Source: Oscillibacter sp. 1-3 (GTDB lineage Bacteria > Bacillota > Clostridia > Oscillospirales > Oscillospiraceae). From it: a stretch of 56,601 bases of DNA. Each line of letters starts with the position of its first letter. The stretch's first letter is position 1. The notes below the pieces were generated by a model that had not been told where the DNA came from, made no database searches, and was given only the letters and a program-made list of their open reading frames with translations. Location of the stretch: the NCBI RefSeq assembly GCF_000403435.2, contig NZ_KE159711.1:1-56601 (forward strand), written 5' to 3'. Made by a program: the position numbers and the translations under genes. Positions 50,814 to 56,601 of the stretch are shown in pieces.

Positions 50814-52585
50814 TGGGATTGCTGCAAAAGGCCTGTGAAACCTATGACGTCATGGCCTACCGGGCCGGAATTGTGTATGACGGCGAAAACGTTCCGCTGG
50901 CTCCTGTCTCCCACATCATGGCGCGGGCACAGATCGAGATTACGCTGGACCAGGATGGCAGGTTTGTCTCTGCCCGGACCACAGCGAAGGAGGAACCCAA
51001 GATCATCATCCCAGTAACGGAGGAATCGGCGGGCAGGACCAGCGCTCCCTGTGCGCATCCTCTGTGTGACCAACTGGGGTATGTGTCCCCGTATGACGCC
51101 AAAAAGCACGCGCTCTATGTGGATGCGCTGTCAGACTGGACCAGCTCGGAGCATTCGCACCCCAAATTGCAGCCTATCCTAACCTATGTGTGCGGGGGCA
51201 CAATTCTGTCCGATTTGTCAGGGTCCGGCACTCTTTCCTTGACTGCGGAGGGCGGTCCAAAAGATGAGAAGTGGATGGTCTGCTGGATTGTCAACGGCCT
51301 GGGTGAGGAATGGAGCGGCCCATGCTGGACAGACCAAACACTTATGAAGGCATTTATCAGCTACAGCCGCGCAAAACGGACCGACACACGGTCTGCTCTG
51401 TGCATGGTTTCCGGCACAGTGGAGCCGCCGGCCGGCCAACATCCAAAGGGCATCATCCCCATCAACGGGAACGCGAAACTGATCTCCGCCAATGACTCCA
51501 GCGGGTTTACCTTTCGGGGCCGCTTTGACCAGGACTGGCAGGCTGCGACGGTGAGTTATACCGCCTCCCAAAAGGCCCACAGCGCCCTGCGGTGGCTGGT
51601 AGCGAACCAAAGCGTTCCCTTTGGCGGACGAACCTTTCTGTGCTGGAATCCCAAGGGCGTACAAGTCCCCAAGGTAACAGGTCCTATGGGCCGCAGGAGC
51701 GGAGGCACGCAGCGGGCGGCCAATCCCACTCAGTACCGTCAACAGTTGAAGGAGTCGCTTTCCGGCTGGAAAGCCGACCTGCCGCAGTCGGCGGAGGTGG
51801 TCATCACCGCGTTCGACGCGGCTACCACGGGCCGGCTGGCGGTCACCTACTACAACGAACTGCTGGCCTCTGATTTTCTGGACCGGCTCCATGACTGGGA
51901 GGCTTCCTGCTGCTGGGAGAACGGCCCCTATGGGATTCAGTCGCCCTCCCTGTTCCAGATCGTCAGCCAGGCCTTCGGAACCCCCCGAAACGGAAAAGCG
52001 GAACTCGACGACCGCATTTTGGCCCAGCAAATGCAGCGGTTGGTGGCCTGCCGGGTGGACAAAACGCGATTCCCGCTGGATATCGAGCGGGCACTGGTGG
52101 AAAAAGCCTCCCATCTTCTGCTCTACGAGGGAGAAAACCGGCAAAAGCTGCTGTTCACGGCCTGCGCGGCCATTCGAAAATATCACTATGACCATTTGAA
52201 GGAGGAGTGGGATATGGCATTGGATAAAAACTGTTCCGACCGCAGCTACCTGTTTGGCCGGCTGCTGGCCATTGCGGACGCGGTGGAAAACAGCACTTAC
52301 ACCAGCGAGGACCGGCGGGAGACAAACGCGCTTCGGATGCAAAAGGCCTTTTCCCTGCGGCCTATGGCAACCTGGCGGCTGCTGGAGGAAAAGCTGGTGC
52401 CCTATTACAAGCAGCTCAGCCCCGGTCTGTGCCAGTACTATCGAAAGCTGGTTCAGGAGATCACGGATAAGCTCTCTGTTTCAGACCGTGATCTAAATCA
52501 AAAATTGGATGATATCTACTTATTAGGATACTACCATCAACGGGCTTACCGTACCGAAAAGGACGGCAAGCCAGCCGAAGCGTAA
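50813..52585 (+). CDS. cas8c: Cas8c (Csd1), large Cascade subunit
   Basis: A 590-residue large subunit of the I-C Cascade, which recognises the PAM and positions Cas3. The start MGLLQKACETYDVMAYRAGI and PLAPVSHIMARAQIEITLDQ are typical of Csd1. Middle blocks are GPCWTDQTLMKAFISYSRAK, NANDSSGFTFRGRF-like sequence and TASQKAHSALRWLVANQSVP; the C-terminal helical part includes LFGRLLAIADAVENSTYTSE. An internal start could make the Cas11c small subunit known for I-C systems, but no clear internal ribosome site was settled on. The ATG overlaps the cas5c TGA (TGATG). The cas7 gene follows after 16 bp. Confidence 0.95.
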   Translation: MGLLQKACETYDVMAYRAGIVYDGENVPLAPVSHIMARAQIEITLDQDGRFVSARTTAKEEPKIIIPVTEESAGRTSAPCAHPLCDQLGYVSPYDAKKHALYVDALSDWTSSEHSHPKLQPILTYVCGGTILSDLSGSGTLSLTAEGGPKDEKWMVCWIVNGLGEEWSGPCWTDQTLMKAFISYSRAKRTDTRSALCMVSGTVEPPAGQHPKGIIPINGNAKLISANDSSGFTFRGRFDQDWQAATVSYTASQKAHSALRWLVANQSVPFGGRTFLCWNPKGVQVPKVTGPMGRRSGGTQRAANPTQYRQQLKESLSGWKADLPQSAEVVITAFDAATTGRLAVTYYNELLASDFLDRLHDWEASCCWENGPYGIQSPSLFQIVSQAFGTPRNGKAELDDRILAQQMQRLVACRVDKTRFPLDIERALVEKASHLLLYEGENRQKLLFTACAAIRKYHYDHLKEEWDMALDKNCSDRSYLFGRLLAIADAVENSTYTSEDRRETNALRMQKAFSLRPMATWRLLEEKLVPYYKQLSPGLCQYYRKLVQEITDKLSVSDRDLNQKLDDIYLLGYYHQRAYRTEKDGKPAEA

Positions 52586-52601
52586 AAAGGAGGACGAATC
52601 A

Positions 52602-53453
52602 ATGGGCATTTTACAAAATAAGATTGACTTTGTGGCCTTTGTGACCGTTACTATGGCCAATCCCAACGGCGACCCCCTCAACGGGAACAGCCCCCGCACC
52701 GACTACAGCGGTCTGGGGGAAATGAGCGATGTGTGTATCAAGCGCAAGCTGCGCAACCGAATGCAGGATTTGGGACAGGCGGTGTTTGTCCAGTCCGCCG
52801 ACCGGTGTGACGACGGATACGGCAGCCTCAGCGAGCGGGCCTCCGCTGTTCTAGGCAAGGCAAAGGACTTCAAAGATTCAGAATCTTACGCTCAAAAAGC
52901 TTGTGAAACCTGGTTGGATGTACGCTCTTTTGGTCAGGTGTTCGCGTTCAAAGATACCAAGGGCGTTTCCATCGGCGTGCGGGGCCCAGTCTCCATCCAT
53001 CAGGGAGTTAGCGTCTCTCCGGTGCAGGTGGAGGATATGCAGATCACGAAAAGCGTAAATGGAGAGAGCGGCGATAAGGGACGCTCCTCCGACACTATGG
53101 GGATGAAGCACTTTGTACGCTTCGGCCTCTATAAGATCAAAGGCTCTATCAATGTTCAGCTGGCGGAGAAAACCGGCTTCACCGAGGAGGATTCCGAGGT
53201 ATTGAAAGAGTGCCTGCGCACACTCTTTGTCAACGACGCCTCGTCCGCCCGGCCGGACGGTTCCATGGAGGTGGCCAAGCTCTATTGGTTCCGCCACAAC
53301 TGCAAGGTTGGACAGTATTCCTCCGCAAAAGTCCACCGCTCTGTCCATGCCGAGTTGAAGGACCCCAGTCAGCTTCCCTCCTGCGCAGAGGATTACCAGA
53401 TCATCGCGGAGCCTCTGGACGGTTTGGCGCCGGAGATCTTCAATGGGATTTAA
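52602..53453 (+). CDS. cas7c: Cas7c (Csd2), Cascade backbone
   Basis: A 283-residue protein that polymerises along the crRNA spacer in six or seven copies. NKIDFVAFVTVTMANPNGDP and NGNSPRTDYSGLGEMSDVCI are the family start. GPVSIHQGVSVSPVQVEDMQ and SDTMGMKHFVRFGLYKIKGS follow. The ribosome site aaaaaggaggacgaatca is close to ideal, as suits the most abundant subunit. The stop overlaps the cas4 start by 11 bp. Confidence 0.96.
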   Translation: MGILQNKIDFVAFVTVTMANPNGDPLNGNSPRTDYSGLGEMSDVCIKRKLRNRMQDLGQAVFVQSADRCDDGYGSLSERASAVLGKAKDFKDSESYAQKACETWLDVRSFGQVFAFKDTKGVSIGVRGPVSIHQGVSVSPVQVEDMQITKSVNGESGDKGRSSDTMGMKHFVRFGLYKIKGSINVQLAEKTGFTEEDSEVLKECLRTLFVNDASSARPDGSMEVAKLYWFRHNCKVGQYSSAKVHRSVHAELKDPSQLPSCAEDYQIIAEPLDGLAPEIFNGI

Positions 53454-54105
53454 TGAGGAGGACTGGCTCCAGCTCTCGGGGCTGCAGCACTTTGCCTTCT
53501 GCCGCCGCCAGTGGGCGCTGATCCACATAGAAACCCAGTGGGCGGAGAATTTCCGAACGGCGGACGGCCATCTCATGCATGAACACGTTCACGATCAGGA
53601 GTTTCGGGAGAGCCGGGGCGACCGCCTGACTGTCAGAGGACTGGCGATCCATTCGGCGGAGCTTGGCATTTCCGGCCAGTGCGACGCGGTGGAATTTCAC
53701 CGGGACCCGGCCGGCGTTCCGCTGCAAGACCGGGAGGGGTTGTGGCGGCCCTATCCGGTGGAATACAAGCGGGGCAAGCCCAAGGAGCACAGCGCGGACG
53801 AGCTGCAGCTCTGCGCCCAGGCCATGTGCCTGGAGGAAATGCTCTGCTGTACCATCCCGGAGGGGGCTCTCTACTATGGCGAGCCCCGCCGCCGGACGAC
53901 CGTTCGATTTACACCCGAGCTGCGCAAACAAGTCCATGACAGTCTCACAGAGATGCATGAGCTCTATAAAAGACACTATACGCCTAAGGTCAAACCCTCT
54001 AAAGCCTGCAATGCCTGCTCATTGAAGGACTTGTGCCTGCCGAAGCTGATGAGCCGTAAAAAGGTTGCGGATTATCTGTCCACCGCTATGGAGGAGCTGG
54101 AATGA
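53443..54105 (+). CDS. cas4: Cas4 exonuclease for spacer acquisition
   Basis: A 220-residue RecB-like nuclease with an iron-sulphur cluster. The first Cys is in LQHFAFCRRQWALIH at about 22, the other three in KACNACSLKDLC at about 188-199. The nuclease motif is GQCDAVEFHRD (Asp) and YPVEYKRGKPKEH (Glu and Lys). Cas4 trims prespacers and fixes PAM choice and orientation with Cas1-Cas2. It overlaps cas7 (11 bp) and cas1 (4 bp), so it is fully within the operon. Confidence 0.95.
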   Translation: MGFNEEDWLQLSGLQHFAFCRRQWALIHIETQWAENFRTADGHLMHEHVHDQEFRESRGDRLTVRGLAIHSAELGISGQCDAVEFHRDPAGVPLQDREGLWRPYPVEYKRGKPKEHSADELQLCAQAMCLEEMLCCTIPEGALYYGEPRRRTTVRFTPELRKQVHDSLTEMHELYKRHYTPKVKPSKACNACSLKDLCLPKLMSRKKVADYLSTAMEELE

Positions 54106-55133
54106 AACATCTGCTCAACACCCTTTATATCCTGTCGGAGGACATTTACTTGTCTCTGGATGGAGAAAATGTTGTGGCCAACCGGGACAAGCAGACAGCA
54201 GCCCGCTATCCTCTGCATACTTTGCAGAACATTATCACATTTTCCTACTCCGGGGCCTCACCCGCCTTAATGGGCGCCTGTGCGGAACGGCAGATTGGAT
54301 TCGCGTTTTGCACTCCCCGAGGAAAATTCCTGGCAAGGGTATGTGGGGAGGGAAACGGAAACGTCCTGCTTCGCCGGAGTCAATACCGTGCTGCAGACGA
54401 TGCGGTCCAGTGCTGTCAGATCAGCCGCACCATGATTTTGGGAAAGCTGTTCAACGCCCGCTGGAGTATCGAGCGCACCCGCCGGGACCACGGCCTGCGG
54501 GTGGACAGCGAAAAGCTGACTGCCGCTTCCCGGCAGATCCACGGCCTGTTGGCTCAGGTCAAAGAGACCACTGATTTGGAAGAGCTGCGGGGCCTGGAAG
54601 GAGTTGGCGCTTCCGCCTACTTCGGAGTTCTTGATGAGATGATCCTCGGAGATAAAGAAGCGTTCTTCTTTCGCGGACGCAGCCGCCGCCCGCCGCTGGA
54701 TGCGGTCAACGCCATGCTGTCCTTCGCGTACAGCCTCTTGGCCCACGACTGTGCCTCCGCGCTGGAGAGCGTAGGGCTGGATTCCTATGTGGGATTTTTG
54801 CACCGGGACCGTCCGGGACGGACCTCTTTAGCCCTGGACCTGATGGAAGAACTGCGCCCCTGTATGGCAGACCGCTTTGTACTGACCCTTATCAACAACC
54901 GCCAGGTCAAAGCGTCAGATTTTATATATATGGAGAGCGGTGCGGTGCTTCTGACCGACGAAGGCCGGAGAGCATTTTTGAAAGGCTGGCAGGAAAAGAA
55001 GAAGGAGACGCTGACCCACCCCTATCTTGGCGAAAAACTGTCATGGGGAATGATCCCCTATGTCCAGGCACTTCTGCTGGCCCGCTGCCTCCGGGGGGAC
55101 TTGGACGCTTACCCGCCTTTTTTGTGGAAGTGA
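54102..55133 (+). CDS. cas1: Cas1 integrase, type I-C
   Basis: A 343-residue spacer integrase. It begins KHLLNTLYILSEDIYLSLDG, which is characteristic of the I-C subtype. Metal-binding residues are Glu166 (RGLEGVGASAYFGVLD), His234 (YVGFLHRDRPGR) and Asp246 (SLALDLMEELRP). The C-terminal helical part includes GMIPYVQALLLARCLRGDLD. Length and motifs are normal, so acquisition should work. It overlaps cas4 by 4 bp and is followed by cas2 after 4 bp. Confidence 0.96.
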   Translation: MKHLLNTLYILSEDIYLSLDGENVVANRDKQTAARYPLHTLQNIITFSYSGASPALMGACAERQIGFAFCTPRGKFLARVCGEGNGNVLLRRSQYRAADDAVQCCQISRTMILGKLFNARWSIERTRRDHGLRVDSEKLTAASRQIHGLLAQVKETTDLEELRGLEGVGASAYFGVLDEMILGDKEAFFFRGRSRRPPLDAVNAMLSFAYSLLAHDCASALESVGLDSYVGFLHRDRPGRTSLALDLMEELRPCMADRFVLTLINNRQVKASDFIYMESGAVLLTDEGRRAFLKGWQEKKKETLTHPYLGEKLSWGMIPYVQALLLARCLRGDLDAYPPFLWK

Positions 55134-55137
55134 TATC

Positions 55138-55428
55138 ATGTTGGTTTTGATTACCTACGACGTGAACACAGAGGATACCGCCGGCCGCAAACGTCTGCGG
55201 CAGATTGCGAAGCAGTGTGTCAACTATGGCCAGCGTGTGCAGAACTCTGTCTTTGAGTGCCTGCTGGACACGGCTCAGTGCCGCATATTGCAGGCAAAGC
55301 TATGCAAGATTATGGATTCCGAGAAGGACAGCCTTCGATTTTATTACTTGGGGAATCGTTATGAGAACAAAATTGAGCATTTTGGAGCAAAGGCTTCTTA
55401 TGGTCCAGAGGATGTCTTAATGCTTTAG
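55138..55428 (+). CDS. cas2: Cas2, acquisition complex
   Basis: A 96-residue ferredoxin-fold protein that bridges two Cas1 dimers. LVLITYDVNTEDTAGRKRLR gives the conserved Asp (YDV), followed by VNYGQRVQNSVFECLLD and RFYYLGNRYENKIEHFG. The ATG at 55138 lies 4 bp after the cas1 stop; the longer frame from 55060 lies inside cas1. The array leader starts right after its stop. Confidence 0.95.
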   Translation: MLVLITYDVNTEDTAGRKRLRQIAKQCVNYGQRVQNSVFECLLDTAQCRILQAKLCKIMDSEKDSLRFYYLGNRYENKIEHFGAKASYGPEDVLML

Positions 55429-55596
55429 GTGCGAGGTCCAAGTAAACAGAAAAGCGCGGTAGCTTCGCACCAAATTTTTTAGGTAATTTTCACGAGCATA
55501 CACAGCAGATTCACTGTCGGGAATAACTGCAGGATGATGTTTGTGAAAATCGTATGTTTTTTGTAAAAACGGTCGCATTATTTGGCTGTTTTTGCT
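55429..55596 (+). promoter_or_regulatory. CRISPR leader
   Basis: A 168-bp AT-richer stretch between cas2 and the first repeat, in the position where leaders hold the array promoter and the integration signal. It includes tttttaggtaattttcacg and ttttttgtaaaaacgg. No gene seen. Confidence 0.65.
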
Positions 55597-56601
55597 GTCG
55601 CCCCCCATGCGGGGGGCGTGGATTGAAATCTGCCCTTCCATAGAGGGTAATGATTGTGGGGGTGTCGCCCCCCATGCGGGGGGCGTGGATTGAAATCTGG
55701 AGGAGAAGTTTAAGGTGAAGCCAGCCCTAGGGTCGCCCCCCATGCGGGGGGCGTGGATTGAAATGGTTTGTGGCTGATGTCCCTATTGTGGCTGATGTGT
55801 CGCCCCCCATGCGGGGGGCGTGGATTGAAATTGGGTCCGATATTCATTGGGGTCTTTGAAAACCGTCGCCCCCCATGCGGGGGGCGTGGATTGAAATGCC
55901 TCTCACATCTTGAATGAAAACACTCCGAACGGGTCGCCCCCCATGCGGGGGGCGTGGATTGAAATCCCGGCAATCGTGGAATTAACCCGGACCAGGGTGG
56001 TCGCCCCCCATGCGGGGGGCGTGGATTGAAATCCAAGACCATGCAGGACAAGGTGATTGAGGGAAAGTCGCCCCCCATGCGGGGGGCGTGGATTGAAATG
56101 GCCTCTCAAGTACTCAATGGCCATGTTGAGCTTGTCGCCCCCCATGCGGGGGGCGTGGATTGAAATGGGGAGCTCTCCCAAAGATAACTCGGCTTAGGGT
56201 CGTCGCCCCCCATGCGGGGGGCGTGGATTGAAATTTTCGTTGCTCTTTCCGGAGGTATTTGTCGTCCGAGTCGCCCCCCATGCGGGGGGCGTGGATTGAA
56301 ATATCCGGAGGACCTTGGCCAAGGGACATGAAGCAGGTCGCCCCCCATGCGGGGGGCGTGGATTGAAATCCAGATGGGGTAACAGCAGCAGCTTTTGAGG
56401 AGGGTCGCCCCCCATGCGGGGGGCGTGGATTGAAATATTTCCTTTCTTAGTTGTTTTTTGGTATCCAACGTCGCCCCCCATGCGGGGGGCGTGGATTGAA
56501 ATGTGAAGACCCGGTCGTCGGCCTTGGCGACGATGGTCGCCCCCCATGCGGGGGGCGTGGATTGAAATTGGAAGGACAAGAAGGTCAAGATCAAGTGGGA
56601 C
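55597..56601 (+). CRISPR. Type I-C CRISPR array, at least 15 repeats, continues past the window
   Basis: Fifteen complete 33-bp repeats start at 55597, 55664, 55732, 55799, 55865, 55933, 56000, 56067, 56134, 56202, 56270, 56337, 56404, 56470 and 56536. Each begins GTCGCCCCCCATGC and ends GCGTGGATTGAAAT, and I see no variation among them. The core CGCCCCCC-ATGC-GGGGGGCG folds into an 8-bp stem. Spacers are 33-35 bp and all different; the last one reaches the window end. The final 11 bases should form the crRNA 5' handle if cutting follows known I-C systems. Transcription from the cas2-side leader is expected. Confidence 0.98.

Noticed and set aside
55417..56594. Minus-strand frames with repeated phrases such as FNPRPPHGGR and ISIHAPRMGGD
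   Set aside because: These are translations of the CRISPR repeats, a well-known annotation artefact.

Overview
The window looks like the chromosome of a moderately GC-rich gut Firmicute, most likely a Clostridia member of the Oscillospiraceae/Flavonifractor type. The support is indirect: purine-rich Shine-Dalgarno sites, S-layer homology (SLH) proteins, a stand-alone Spo0A-type DNA-binding domain, conjugative-element genes typical of Clostridia, and a class I-C CRISPR locus. No rRNA or complete tRNA is present, so the genus is inference.

Positions 1-37.5 kb form a mosaic accessory island lying against the 3' end of ssrA (tmRNA, minus strand, 37496-37858). It starts with the end of an integrated element: an SLH surface protein, an OmpR-type regulator, a sigma-like factor, small helix-turn-helix proteins, a Spo0A_C-like protein, a TnpW-like protein and a large serine recombinase (1-8592). 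Next come three peptide-antibiotic-type ABC transporter modules, two of them with their own two-component system: 8.7-16.1 kb (FtsX permease, ATPase, lipoprotein, kinase, regulator), 16.4-21.6 kb (YxeA-like protein, two ABC-2 permeases and an ATPase, divergent from a regulator/kinase pair), and 21.7-24.1 kb (an XRE-ABC ATPase fusion with an FtsX permease). After these lie a broken MacB-like permease, an MNT/HEPN toxin-antitoxin pair and a tRNA 3'-end fragment.

From 25.9 to 36.1 kb there is a decaying second conjugative element. It has an IS3-type insertion, an ArdA-like pseudogene, a broken serine recombinase, a chimera between a replication-initiator fragment and an ABC ATPase tail, a frameshifted permease and a broken sigma-like gene. 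A second IS3-family element ends about 3 bp from the ssrA 3' end.

From 37.5 to 47.3 kb the genes look resident: ssrA, an SDR oxidoreductase, cyclophilin, a membrane protein, smpB, a small serine recombinase, a GH24 lysozyme with an SLH-like tail, a 1168-residue S-layer protein and a small-multidrug-export-family protein. From 47.5 kb to the end is a complete type I-C CRISPR-Cas locus (cas3-cas5c-cas8c-cas7-cas4-cas1-cas2) followed by at least 15 identical 33-bp repeats; a MITE-like 166-bp element sits just upstream of cas3.

The most informative non-coding signals are response-regulator operators made of direct repeats spaced 11 bp. One 15-bp box occurs at the same distance from the -10 in two promoters of the first transporter module. 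Four tandem copies lie between the divergent promoters of the second. Four TGTTAG copies follow the regulator gene at 4.5 kb. A 29-bp palindrome is also duplicated within the first element.
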